Source of the DNA: CAZEHS01 sp964649745
GTDB taxonomy: Bacteria > Bacillota > Clostridia > Peptostreptococcales > Acidaminobacteraceae
DNA length: 64,000 nucleotides
Direction of reading: 5' to 3'
NCBI GenBank assembly: GCA_964649745.1
Contig: CAZYQI010000010.1
Span: forward strand, 1 to 64,000
The position numbers and the translations under genes were made by a program. The notes beneath the pieces are model-generated. The model saw only the letters and a program-made list of their open reading frames with translations, had not been told where the DNA came from and ran no database searches. Shown one piece after another: positions 1-7,553 of the stretch; position 1 is the stretch's first letter; each line of letters begins with the position of its first letter.

Positions 1-78
1 ATTGTATTGCTTTATTTCGTCTTGGATTGTTCAGTTTTCAATCTCCAGTGGTGCGCCGTCGTTCGTGACGGCTTAATT
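1..78 (-). other. Leader of an rRNA operon (16S gene lies beyond left edge)
   Basis: Read on the minus strand, positions 24-38 give TTGAAAACTGAACAA, the sequence typically found in the leader upstream of 16S rRNA genes in Bacillota. It follows the promoter at 79-107 and runs off the left edge. In Bacillus subtilis an rRNA operon also follows lysS, so the context agrees. No mature rRNA sequence is inside the window. Confidence 0.7.
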
Positions 79-134
79 AGAATATCAGGTATGCCACTCC
101 GTGTCAACACGTTATTTCAATTTTTTTCGCACTA
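79..134 (-). promoter_or_regulatory. rRNA operon promoter with A-rich upstream element
   Basis: On the minus strand there is a consensus -35 TTGACA (102-107), a 17-bp spacer and -10 TATTCT (79-84). Directly upstream (108-134) is an A/T-rich stretch resembling an UP element. Such a strong layout is typical of stable-RNA promoters, and the rRNA-type leader follows it. Confidence 0.7.
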
Positions 135-214
135 ATTTACAAACAGCGCTTTGCCTTATAAAAATAAAGCCATTCTTCCTCATGGCTTCCTTAAATACGC
201 AAAACACCTGGTTG

Positions 215-248
215 CACAAAAGGGGCCGACGTGTTCCGTCGACCCCTT
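215..248 (-). terminator. Intrinsic terminator after lysS
   Basis: On the minus strand AGGGGTCGACG and CGTCGGCCCCT form an 11-bp stem (one G-T pair) with a five-base loop, followed by TTTTG. It sits a few bases after the lysS stop codon, so it separates the greA-lysS transcript from the rRNA promoter. Confidence 0.8.
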
Positions 249-254
249 CATTTC

Positions 255-1727
255 TTAATCTACCTGTGGTTTCATGGTGGGGAACAAAATGATGTCTCGT
301 ATGGAGGGAGAATCTGTCAGCAACATGATCATACGGTCGATGCCGACACCCAGTCCGCCCGTGGGAGGGAGTCCCACTTCAAGGGCATTAAGGAAGTCGT
401 AGTCAATAACCTGCGCCTCGTCATCTCCGGCTTCACGGGCTTTCATCTGTTCCTCGAAACGCCCCCGCTGATCGATGGCATCGTTGAGCTCAGAGAACGC
501 ATTGGCAATCTCCCATGTGTTCACGAAGGCCTCAAATCGGTTGGTGATGGCCGGATTCTCCGGATTTCGTTTAGCCAGGGGAGAAACCTCCACCGGATGG
601 TGCATAACGAAGGTGGGCTGGATAAGGTCGGATTCACAGAAGGCTTCAAAGGCAGCATTGACAAAATGGCCGTTTGTCCAGTAGGGCTCGAAATCCACAT
701 GGAGCTCCTTGGCCTTGGTTCTGCACTCTTCTATAGAAAGGGCGTAAAAATTCACGCCTGTTTTCTCTTCTACCAGGTCGTGCATGGAGACCCGTCTCCA
801 GGGAGGCGTAAGATCCAGTTCCTTGCTCTGGAATACGATCTTGGTGGTTCCGTGAACCGCCATGGCGCAGTGGGCCACAAGGTTTTCAGTGATATCCATC
901 ATGTCGGTATAGTCCTCATACGCCGCGTACAGCTCCATGGCGGTGTATTCCGGATTGTGTTTGTAGGATATGCCTTCGTTGCGGAACATCTTGCCCATTT
1001 CATAAACCTTGTCGAAGCCCCCTACAATAAGGCGCTTGAGATAAAGTTCGTTGGCAATCCGCATGTACATGTCGATATCCAGGGTGTTGTGATGGGTCAC
1101 GAAGGGTCTGGCGCTGGCACCGCCGGCAAGTGTTGTAAGGATGGGGGTATCCACTTCAAGGTAGCCCTTGCTCTCCAAAAATTCCCTTATGGCGCGCATG
1201 ATCTTGTTCCGGGCCATAAAGGTGCTTTTCACCTCCGGATTTACGATCAGATCCACATACCGTTGACGGTAGCGAAGCTCCGGGTCCTTGAGACCATGGT
1301 ATTTTTCAGGCAAAACCTGGAGTGATTTGCAAAGCAGCACAACGGATTCGGCACGAACGGAAATCTCATCCTTCTGGGTTCTGAAAACAATCCCGCTGAC
1401 ACCGATGATATCGCCGATATCGTAGGTGACAAAATCATTGAAGGATTCGTCACCGATGGCGTCTGCCCGAACATAAGACTGGATCCGCCCCTCGCTGTCT
1501 TGGATATCGACAAAGACAGCCTTTCCCATGGTCCGTTTGGCCATGATCCGGCCCGCAACCTTTACTTCGGTACCGTTCAGTTCATCAAAACGATTATGGA
1601 TATCCGTACTGAATGCCGTACGGTCATACCGCTCAATCTTGAAAGGATCCTTCCCCTCTTCTCTCAGGCGGGACAGCTTTTCTCTGCGCACCCGGAGAAG
1701 CTCGTTGAGATTTTCTTCATATTCCAT
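255..1727 (-). CDS. lysS: Lysyl-tRNA synthetase, class II
   Basis: Charges tRNA-Lys with lysine in the cytoplasm. The 490-residue product has the usual class II LysRS length. An N-terminal OB-fold anticodon-binding domain (about residues 55-145) is followed by the class II catalytic core. Motif 2 is seen as FRNEGISYKHNPEYTAMELY near residue 250, and motif 3 near the C-terminus as GLGVGIDRMIMLLTDSPSIR. The ATG start has GGAGG seven bases upstream. The gene lies 21 bp after greA and is probably cotranscribed with it. An intrinsic terminator and an rRNA promoter follow, as in the lysS-rrn arrangement of Bacillus. Confidence 0.97.
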   Translation of the reverse strand: MEYEENLNELLRVRREKLSRLREEGKDPFKIERYDRTAFSTDIHNRFDELNGTEVKVAGRIMAKRTMGKAVFVDIQDSEGRIQSYVRADAIGDESFNDFVTYDIGDIIGVSGIVFRTQKDEISVRAESVVLLCKSLQVLPEKYHGLKDPELRYRQRYVDLIVNPEVKSTFMARNKIMRAIREFLESKGYLEVDTPILTTLAGGASARPFVTHHNTLDIDMYMRIANELYLKRLIVGGFDKVYEMGKMFRNEGISYKHNPEYTAMELYAAYEDYTDMMDITENLVAHCAMAVHGTTKIVFQSKELDLTPPWRRVSMHDLVEEKTGVNFYALSIEECRTKAKELHVDFEPYWTNGHFVNAAFEAFCESDLIQPTFVMHHPVEVSPLAKRNPENPAITNRFEAFVNTWEIANAFSELNDAIDQRGRFEEQMKAREAGDDEAQVIDYDFLNALEVGLPPTGGLGVGIDRMIMLLTDSPSIRDIILFPTMKPQVD

Positions 1728-1748
1728 GCCAATACCTCCATTCGCCTA

Positions 1749-2222
1749 TTACCGTTCTATGGACAGCACCTTGTACTTGACTACACCGTCCGGAACGTTG
1801 ATATCCACAACATCGCCAACTTTTCTCCCAATCAGCGCCATGCCGACCGGTGATTCGTTGGATATCTTTGAATCAAAAGGATCCGCCTCAGTAGCGCCAA
1901 CGATCATGTATTCTGTTTCTTCCTTTTCATCCACTTCCAGCAAACGCACGCGACAACCCACGTTGATCTCGTCTGTGGTCACCAGGGTCTCGTCGATGAG
2001 GATTGCATTTCGTACCATGTTTTCCAGCTTGGCGATCCGTTTTTCCAGGTCCGCCTGCTCGTTCTTTGCCTCGTCATATTCCGCATTCTCGCTGATGTCG
2101 CCGAAGGACAGTGCTTCCTTGATCTTTTCAGCCACTTCCTTGCGCCGCACGATCTTAAGATATTCCAGCTCGTTTTCGAGCTTTTGGAGACCTTCCTGGG
2201 TCATTAAATATTCTTTGCTCAC
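1749..2222 (-). CDS. greA: Transcription elongation factor GreA
   Basis: Rescues backtracked RNA polymerase by stimulating transcript cleavage in the secondary channel. The product is 157 residues, the normal length. It shows the N-terminal coiled coil with the acidic tip (GDISENAEYDEAKNEQ, about residues 41-56) and the C-terminal FKBP-like domain (S-N-E-S-P-V-G-M-A-L-I-G). The start chosen is GTG at 2222, preceded by AGGGG, because it gives VSKEYLMTQEGLQKLE, which matches family N-termini. A longer frame upstream has no family similarity. A consensus promoter lies 94-122 bp upstream. Confidence 0.96.
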   Translation of the reverse strand: MSKEYLMTQEGLQKLENELEYLKIVRRKEVAEKIKEALSFGDISENAEYDEAKNEQADLEKRIAKLENMVRNAILIDETLVTTDEINVGCRVRLLEVDEKEETEYMIVGATEADPFDSKISNESPVGMALIGRKVGDVVDINVPDGVVKYKVLSIER

Positions 2223-2283
2223 GATAGTCCCGCCCCTCTGTGAATGGTCTGTAACTCTTGCAATTACACGCTTGTAGCACAAT

Positions 2284-2302
2284 GGCACTGTTTCCAGTGC
2301 CC
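2284..2302 (-). other. Stem-loop in greA 5' leader
   Basis: On the minus strand GGCACTG and CAGTGCC form a perfect 7-bp stem closed by a GAAA tetraloop, between the greA promoter and start codon. No U-tract follows, so it does not look like a terminator. It may affect leader stability; its role is unknown. Confidence 0.4.
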
Positions 2303-2315
2303 AGACTATGCGATT

Positions 2316-2344
2316 ATTATATGTTAGTTGCACACCCTTGTCAA
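2316..2344 (-). promoter_or_regulatory. Sigma-A promoter for greA-lysS
   Basis: Perfect consensus on the minus strand: TTGACA (2339-2344), 17-bp spacer, TATAAT (2316-2321). The -35 box overlaps the stop codon of dusB (2341-2343), so the promoter is partly inside the upstream gene and can uncouple greA-lysS from dusB. Confidence 0.85.
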
Positions 2345-3327
2345 GGCAACGGCTGGCCCATGGTTTGACCCCTGAGCACGTCGAGAGCGGCCAGAACTTC
2401 CTGCTGCGTATTGGCCCGGTGTATGCTGGTCTTCGCAGCGGCACCCCCGGTGATGCCCTTCAGATACCAGGATGCGTGCTTGCGGATTTCCAGCACGGCG
2501 ATATGCTCTCCTTCTATTTTAATGAGCTCCTCCAGATGCTGGGCGATGATGGTGATGCGCTGCGCCAGATCCGGTTCTGCCGGTATCGGCCGGCCCGCCA
2601 GGTAAGCATTGATCTGTGCAAAGAGCCACGGACGACCCTGAGCTCCTCTGGCCACCATGATTCCGTCGCACCCGGTATCCCGAAGCAGACGCCCCGCATC
2701 CTGAGGAGTGAAGATATCACCGTTCCCAATGACGGGAATCTTAAGCGCCGCCTTCACCTCTCCAATGATGGTCCAATCGGCCCTTCCCATATAGAACTGG
2801 TCCCGGGTTCTGCCATGAACCGTTACGGCCGCTGCTCCGGAGGCTTCCGCTATACGGGCTATCTCCACCGCATTAACCGAGGTTTCATCCCACCCTTTGC
2901 GTATCTTGACCATAACCGGCAGGCGGCTGTTCCTCACGACGGAGCGAATCACCGCTTCCGCCAGCTTGGGGTCCTTCATCAGCGCGGAGCCATCGCCATT
3001 TTTTACAATCTTCGGCGCCGGGCAGCCCAGGTTAAGGTCAATGATGTCAAATCCCAGTTCGTCCAGTTCAGGAACAACCGCTTCAAATACTGCCGGTTCC
3101 GAGCCGAATATCTGCAGTCCCAAAGGCCTTTCTTCCGGAAGGAAGGTCATGAGCCGTCTGGTCTTTTCATCCTTATAATAGAGGGCTTTTGCGCTGACCA
3201 TCTCCGTGAACATCAATCCGCATCCGGATTGGCGGCACAGACGTCTGAACGGGCTGTCCGTAACGCCCGCCATGGGGCCCAAAAGTATGTTGCTGTTCAG
3301 TTCCAGGGTTCCTATTTGAAGCTTCAT
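2341..3327 (-). CDS. dusB: tRNA-dihydrouridine synthase (DusB family)
   Basis: FMN-dependent reduction of uridines in tRNA. The product has about 328 residues with a TIM-barrel N-terminal domain. The FMN site is seen as LLGPMAGVTDSPFR near the start, the catalytic-Cys region as DLNLGCPAPKIVKNGDGSAL near residue 100, then VKIRKGWD, VHGRTRDQFYMGRADW and IGNGDIF. ATG at 3327 is chosen because GGAG lies five bases upstream; a GTG at 3333 in the same frame overlaps the coaX stop. It is translationally coupled to coaX. The dusB-lysS neighbourhood is conserved in Bacillota. Confidence 0.95.
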   Translation of the reverse strand: MKLQIGTLELNSNILLGPMAGVTDSPFRRLCRQSGCGLMFTEMVSAKALYYKDEKTRRLMTFLPEERPLGLQIFGSEPAVFEAVVPELDELGFDIIDLNLGCPAPKIVKNGDGSALMKDPKLAEAVIRSVVRNSRLPVMVKIRKGWDETSVNAVEIARIAEASGAAAVTVHGRTRDQFYMGRADWTIIGEVKAALKIPVIGNGDIFTPQDAGRLLRDTGCDGIMVARGAQGRPWLFAQINAYLAGRPIPAEPDLAQRITIIAQHLEELIKIEGEHIAVLEIRKHASWYLKGITGGAAAKTSIHRANTQQEVLAALDVLRGQTMGQPLP

Positions 3328-3329
3328 CT

Positions 3330-4118
3330 TCACTCCAGTGCAACCGCCTTATCCGGGTTCATTTCATACACATAGCGGAGCCCTTCCAGCGTAAGGTATC
3401 TGTCCACATGTTGAATCAGTCTCGATTCTGTTGCGATGAGGCTCGACAGACCTCCGGTCGCTATGATTTTGGCTTCCGGCCAGTTCAGTTCCAGCTTCAT
3501 CCGTTCGATGATATAGTCCACCATGCCCACATTGCCGAATATGACACCGGACTGGATTGCCTGAGTGGTGTTGCGGCATATGACAGAGGGGGGCTTTTGC
3601 AGTTCCACCCGGGTAAGCTTTGCAGCACGCTCAAAGAGGGCGTCGCTCATAATCTTGATACCCGGAGAGATCACGCCGCCCAGATATTCGCATTTATGGG
3701 ATATGGCACAAAAGGTCGTAGCCGTGCCGAAATCGATGACAATACAGTCGCCCCCGTATTTCTTATGCACAGCAACTCCGTTAACAATCCGGTCGGCACC
3801 TACCTGTCGGGGATTGTCGTATTTCACGTTCATACCGGTACGGATCCCCGGTCCCACCACGATGGGCTCCAGCTTGCAGTACTTACGGATCATATGCTCT
3901 AAGGAGTACATAATGGTGGGTACTACGGAGGAGATGATTACCGCGCGGACGTTTGCAAGATGCAGTCCTTCATATTCAAACAGCTGGTTCACCAGGATGC
4001 CGATCTCATCGGAGGATTTGCTCTTGTCCGTAGACACACGCCAATCCTTGATCAGTTCCTGACCTTTGAAAACACCTATAACGATGTTCGAGTTTCCTAC
4101 GTCGAATGCTAGAAGCAT
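3330..4118 (-). CDS. coaX: Type III pantothenate kinase
   Basis: Catalyses the first step of coenzyme A synthesis, phosphorylation of pantothenate. The 262-residue product carries the ASKHA-fold motifs of the CoaX family: DVGNSNI (6-12) for phosphate binding, then GADRIVN (about 107), DFGTATTF (about 129) and GGVISPG. The stop codon overlaps the dusB start region. It stands between birA and dusB. In B. subtilis coaX follows ftsH; here a methylmalonyl-CoA operon separates them. A CoA-synthesis gene next to CoA-thioester metabolism is suggestive, but its position is simply the conserved one. Confidence 0.95.
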   Translation of the reverse strand: MLLAFDVGNSNIVIGVFKGQELIKDWRVSTDKSKSSDEIGILVNQLFEYEGLHLANVRAVIISSVVPTIMYSLEHMIRKYCKLEPIVVGPGIRTGMNVKYDNPRQVGADRIVNGVAVHKKYGGDCIVIDFGTATTFCAISHKCEYLGGVISPGIKIMSDALFERAAKLTRVELQKPPSVICRNTTQAIQSGVIFGNVGMVDYIIERMKLELNWPEAKIIATGGLSSLIATESRLIQHVDRYLTLEGLRYVYEMNPDKAVALE

Positions 4119-4179
4119 GTTGTCACCTTCTTAATCCAATTAAAGTACTCACTTATCATAGCAGATTGCCCCAGCGGAT

Positions 4180-5148
4180 TCAATGTGAGTCAAGGACCCG
4201 TACGGATATTTCCCCGGATATGAGAGGGGCCAGCTCCCCGGAATCCTTGCGTATGATCAGCTCACCGCTGCTGCTGAGATCGACGGCCTCTGCAAACTCC
4301 TCCCGACTGCCGTGAAGAATCCGTATCTGTTTCCCGATAAGGGAGGAGTATTGCCTGCAACGGAGGATGACATCCTCCAGTTCTCCGGTAGAAATGAATT
4401 TTGCATAGTCTGCTTCAAAGGCCTTCAGCACCGCCACCAGGAGAGCCTTCCGCGACCACGGCTTTCCGGTCTCTATCATCAGCGAGGTGGCCGTATCCTT
4501 AAGATCTTCCGGCATCCGCTGTGTATTGACGTTGATGCCGATCCCCACTATCAGCCTTTCGATGGAGCCCAGCTCTGCATTCATTTCCGTAAGGATGCCG
4601 CAGATCTTTCGGGAGCCTATCAGGATGTCATTGGGCCATTTGATGGCCGCTTCGATCCCCGTGACCGCGTGAATTCCCTGCCACACCGCACTGGCCGCGA
4701 TTTGCGTAATGACAGCCGCCTTGGAAGGATCCACGTCAGGCCGCAGGACCAAGGTGAACCACAGCCCTTCCCCCGATGGGGCATACCACGTTCTTCCCAA
4801 GCGGCCGCGGCCCTGGGTCTGTTCTTCTGCTACAATCAGCACTCCGGGATCATCCATCTGACGGGCATACCGGTTGGTGGAATCCACCGTTTTCAGATGA
4901 ACCACCCGGCTCAGCATTTCAGACCCCTCCAGGGCCAGTTGGAGCCCCTCCCTGGAAAGTGCATCTCCTTCGGAAAACATACGATAGCCCTTGGAAGGAG
5001 CCGATTCAATTATGTACCCCTCCGCCTTCAGCTGCCGCACATGCTTCCATACGGCTGTACGGGTGACGCCGGACAGCCGGCTGAGTTCCTCGCCCGAGAG
5101 CCATTCCCCCGGATGATCGGTCAGAGATTTAAGAATATGCATTTTCAT
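4180..5148 (-). CDS. birA: Bifunctional biotin-[acetyl-CoA-carboxylase] ligase and biotin operon repressor BirA
   Basis: Makes biotinyl-AMP and attaches biotin to carrier-protein lysines. An N-terminal winged helix (about residues 1-60, SGEELSRLSGVTRTAVWKHVRQL) implies a repressor role. The ligase motifs follow: STNRYARQ, EQTQGRGRLGRTWYAP and KWPNDILIGSRKICGIL; the C-terminal SH3-like domain ends the protein. Start at ATG 5148 with GGAGGG six bases upstream gives 322 residues. It lies directly downstream of the operon that encodes a biotin carrier subunit (6702-7109), its likely substrate. Confidence 0.95.
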   Translation of the reverse strand: MKMHILKSLTDHPGEWLSGEELSRLSGVTRTAVWKHVRQLKAEGYIIESAPSKGYRMFSEGDALSREGLQLALEGSEMLSRVVHLKTVDSTNRYARQMDDPGVLIVAEEQTQGRGRLGRTWYAPSGEGLWFTLVLRPDVDPSKAAVITQIAASAVWQGIHAVTGIEAAIKWPNDILIGSRKICGILTEMNAELGSIERLIVGIGINVNTQRMPEDLKDTATSLMIETGKPWSRKALLVAVLKAFEADYAKFISTGELEDVILRCRQYSSLIGKQIRILHGSREEFAEAVDLSSSGELIIRKDSGELAPLISGEISVRVLDSH

Positions 5149-5189
5149 TGGTGGCCCTCCGTTTCGTAGTTTCAGTTTAACACATGCAG

Positions 5190-5216
5190 AAAAAAAGAGC
5201 CTACGAAAGAGGCTCT
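5190..5216 (-). terminator. Intrinsic terminator of the methylmalonyl-CoA decarboxylase operon
   Basis: On the minus strand AGAGCCT and AGGCTCT form a 7-bp stem with a seven-base loop, followed by a run of at least six T. It lies about 230 bp after the oadB stop. The hairpin is duplicated as one of the two 18-bp direct repeats flanking the palindromic element at 5214-5423. The other copy (5424-5441) has a mismatch in the stem and no T-run. Confidence 0.8.
5196..5213. repeat. 18-bp direct repeat, left copy
   Basis: AGAGCCTACGAAAGAGGC occurs here and again at 5424-5441. The two copies bracket a 210-bp palindromic element, as expected for a target-site duplication. The left copy is part of an intact terminator. 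Confidence 0.75.
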
Positions 5217-5423
5217 CAGCTTGAAGAAAAACCCTTTGTACTGCGCAACTTTGAACTCCCGGTTGGAGAAAATAACGAACAGGTCTTCCGCAGAAATTCA
5301 AACTCGCTTCGCTCAGACAGTGAATTTCTAACGGCTACAGACCTCGTTCTATTTTCTTGCCAACCTCCGTTAGGTTGCTCCATACAGAGAGTTTTTCTTC
5401 TAGATAATCTTTACACCAGTTCG
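5214..5423. mobile_element. MITE-like palindromic element (no coding capacity)
   Basis: The core at 5223-5400 folds on itself. The outer arms begin GAAGAAAAACCCTTTGTA (5223-5240) and end in the imperfect complement at 5383-5400. The inner arms pair AGAAAATA and AGAAATTCA (about 5267-5300) with TGAATTTCT and TATTTTCT (about 5320-5356). The tip contains CTCGCTTCGCTCAG. The element is flanked by identical 18-bp repeats, like a target duplication. The outer arm sequence recurs as a shorter hairpin at 37756-37821. No ORF for a transposase is present, so it would be non-autonomous. Confidence 0.6.
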
Positions 5424-5441
5424 AGAGCCTACGAAAGAGGC
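5424..5441. repeat. 18-bp direct repeat, right copy
   Basis: Identical to 5196-5213. It lies just after the oadB stop codon on the minus strand. Here the hairpin stem has a T-T mismatch and the T-run is missing, so this copy is a weaker terminator. This fits an insertion that split off the original T-run. Confidence 0.75.
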
Positions 5442-5449
5442 ACTTGATA

Positions 5450-6673
5450 TTATCCAAAAAGTGTCAACAACACACCGGCCGCCACCGCCGACCCAATGAC
5501 ACCAGCCACATTGGGGCCCATGGCATGCATAAGGAGGAAGTTTGAGGGGTTGTCCTTTTGCCCCACGACCTGGGAGACCCTGGCCGCCATCGGAACGGCG
5601 GAAACACCTGCTGAACCGATCAGCGGGTTCACCTTACCCCCTGTCATCTTGCACATCAGCTTACCCAGTAAGACGCCTCCGGCAGTACCCACTCCAAAAG
5701 CCAGCACTCCAAGAACGATGATCTTTAGGGTTTCAGCCCGGAGGAAGGTTTCCGCGGTGGCAGTCGCCCCCACTGTGGTACCCAGAAAGATCGTGATCAT
5801 ATTTATCAGCGCATTCTTAGAGGTCTCTTCAAGCCGCGCGGTGACCCCGCACTCCCGGAACAGATTCCCCAGCATCAGAAAACCGACCAATGAGGCCGCC
5901 GGAGGAACCACCAGGGAAACCACAATCGTTACGAAGATCGGGAAGATGATCCGTTCCGCCTTCGATACTTCCCGCAGCTGGTCCATTTTGATCATGCGCT
6001 CTTCTTTTGTTGTGAGCAGCCTCATGATAGGGGGCTGTATCACCGGAACCAAAGCCATATAGGAATAGGCTGCTACCGCTATGGGACCCAACAGCTCCGG
6101 AGCCAGCCGGGTTGTGAGAAAGATGGCCGTCGGACCGTCCGCTCCTCCGATAATGCCGATGGATGCGGCCTGCTGAGCGTTGAAGCCCAATAGGATGGCC
6201 CCAAGGAACGTTGTGAAGATTCCCAGCTGTGCCGCAGCTCCCAACAGAATGGACCGGGGGTTGGCAATCAGGGGGGCAAAATCGGTCATGGCCCCCACCC
6301 CAAGAAAAATCAGCGGCGGAAACAGCCCGGATTTAACGCCCTGATAAAGATAATAGAGGACACCGCCGACAATATTGCTCCGATAGTATTCAATGCCGTC
6401 AACAATAAGGTTCGCATGCTTTCCTGCCGGTATGGCTGAGGTAAGCATGACCACCGTTTCATCCATCATACCGCCGAGAGGAAGATTCACCAGAAGCATC
6501 CCGAAGGCGATCGGAATCAGCAGCAGCGGTTCAAAGCCTTTACGGATGGCGAGATACAGCAGAAAACACGCGATACCGATCATAAAGAGGTACTTATAGC
6601 CGGGCGTTTCAACCGCTGTAAGCAGATGATACACCCCTGTGCTTTTAAAGAATTCTCCAAAAGCGTTCAGCAT
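5450..6673 (-). CDS. Sodium-translocating decarboxylase, beta subunit (membrane Na+ pump)
   Basis: Membrane subunit that decarboxylates carboxybiotin and couples this to Na+ export. The 407-residue product is very hydrophobic with about ten membrane segments. Family-diagnostic sites are present: GGADGPTAIF with Asp179, matching the essential Asp of OadB, and near the C-terminus GVSAVPMAARVSQ with the Ser and Arg implicated in Na+/proton handling. ATG at 6673 has GGAG seven bases upstream. It is the last gene of the operon. It could be called MmdB, GcdB or OadB; the neighbouring mutase and epimerase favour methylmalonyl-CoA as substrate. Confidence 0.93.
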   Translation of the reverse strand: MLNAFGEFFKSTGVYHLLTAVETPGYKYLFMIGIACFLLYLAIRKGFEPLLLIPIAFGMLLVNLPLGGMMDETVVMLTSAIPAGKHANLIVDGIEYYRSNIVGGVLYYLYQGVKSGLFPPLIFLGVGAMTDFAPLIANPRSILLGAAAQLGIFTTFLGAILLGFNAQQAASIGIIGGADGPTAIFLTTRLAPELLGPIAVAAYSYMALVPVIQPPIMRLLTTKEERMIKMDQLREVSKAERIIFPIFVTIVVSLVVPPAASLVGFLMLGNLFRECGVTARLEETSKNALINMITIFLGTTVGATATAETFLRAETLKIIVLGVLAFGVGTAGGVLLGKLMCKMTGGKVNPLIGSAGVSAVPMAARVSQVVGQKDNPSNFLLMHAMGPNVAGVIGSAVAAGVLLTLFG

Positions 6674-6701
6674 TGTCCAGCTCCTTTCCCAGCCATTGTG
6701 A

Positions 6702-7109
6702 TCAGCCCAGCACGACCAGGACGTCTCCGGAGTTGACCGATGCACCCTTTGCTACATGGATGGAAGCCACTGTACCGTCATGAGGGGCCATGATCTCGTT
6801 TTCCATCTTCATGGCTTCAAGGATCATCAGCACCTCTCCGGTTTTAACAGCCTTTCCTTCCGTTACCCTTACATCCAGAATGGTTCCAGGCATGGGGGCA
6901 TTCACTGTGACGCCTCCCCCAGGGATGTCCTTGGGTACGGATGTTGTCGGAGCCGACTGCGGAGCCTGCGTCGGTTGGGAAGCCGGAACCGGTCTGGGTG
7001 CCTGGGGAACCGCCGGACTCGACACCGATGCCGGAACGGCATTACCCCCGACTTCCTCGACCTCAACCTGATATGTCTTCCCATTGACCGTAATATTGAA
7101 CTGTTTCAT
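6702..7109 (-). CDS. Biotin carboxyl carrier subunit of the Na+-pumping decarboxylase
   Basis: Carries CO2 as carboxybiotin from the carboxyltransferase to the membrane subunit. The 135-residue product has three parts: a short N-terminal beta region, a flexible Ala/Pro-rich linker (about residues 27-65), and a biotinyl domain with the attachment motif EAMKMEN near residue 100. ATG at 7109 is chosen because GGAGG lies five bases upstream; an in-frame ATG at 7121 precedes that site. The linker is typical of the gamma (MmdC-like) subunits. BirA at 4180-5148 is the likely modifying enzyme. Confidence 0.93.
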   Translation of the reverse strand: MKQFNITVNGKTYQVEVEEVGGNAVPASVSSPAVPQAPRPVPASQPTQAPQSAPTTSVPKDIPGGGVTVNAPMPGTILDVRVTEGKAVKTGEVLMILEAMKMENEIMAPHDGTVASIHVAKGASVNSGDVLVVLG

Positions 7110-7124
7110 GGTGTCCTCCATCTG

Positions 7125-7538
7125 CTATGATTTACGCATCGTCATCTGATCCATCAATCCCGCTCTGGCCCAGCCAGGGGAGCCGCTATCCAGCCGTCTG
7201 ACATTCCGAACGACAACGCGGTTCGCCGGACAGCCCATGAAGGCCGCCGCCGCAGCGGCAATAACAACAATCAGCTCCTCTTCGTCCAGATCCCGAGTCT
7301 CTACAGCCGGATTAGGACGTTCCAGCGGGATATTGCTTTCCCGGACCTGGACAGAATGCTTTGGCTTTCTGGAATTGAGGAGCCACGACATGAATTTTAT
7401 GCAATACTGCAGGAAAATCAGCACCAGGAAGGTGATCCCCATTCCCAGGATTGCTACATAGAGAGTAGCCAGAAGCTTTTCGTCCATCGGCATACTGGCG
7501 ATTCCTTGCTGATCCCCAAGCCGCTCCAAAACAGACAT
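7125..7538 (-). CDS. Sodium-pump decarboxylase small subunit (OadG/MmdD family)
   Basis: Small assembly subunit of the decarboxylase complex. The 137-residue product has one membrane segment at about residues 26-48 (LYVAILGMGITFLVLIFLQY). A cytoplasmic region follows with DEEELIVVIAAAAAAFMG, found in OadG-type proteins. The C-terminal RVVVRNVRRLDSGSPGWARAGLMDQM resembles MmdD-type tails that bind the carboxyltransferase. It starts at ATG 7538 with GGAG seven bases upstream and lies between mmdA and the biotin carrier gene. Confidence 0.85.
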   Translation of the reverse strand: MSVLERLGDQQGIASMPMDEKLLATLYVAILGMGITFLVLIFLQYCIKFMSWLLNSRKPKHSVQVRESNIPLERPNPAVETRDLDEEELIVVIAAAAAAFMGCPANRVVVRNVRRLDSGSPGWARAGLMDQMTMRKS

Positions 7539-7553
7539 AGCCTGTCTCCTTTC

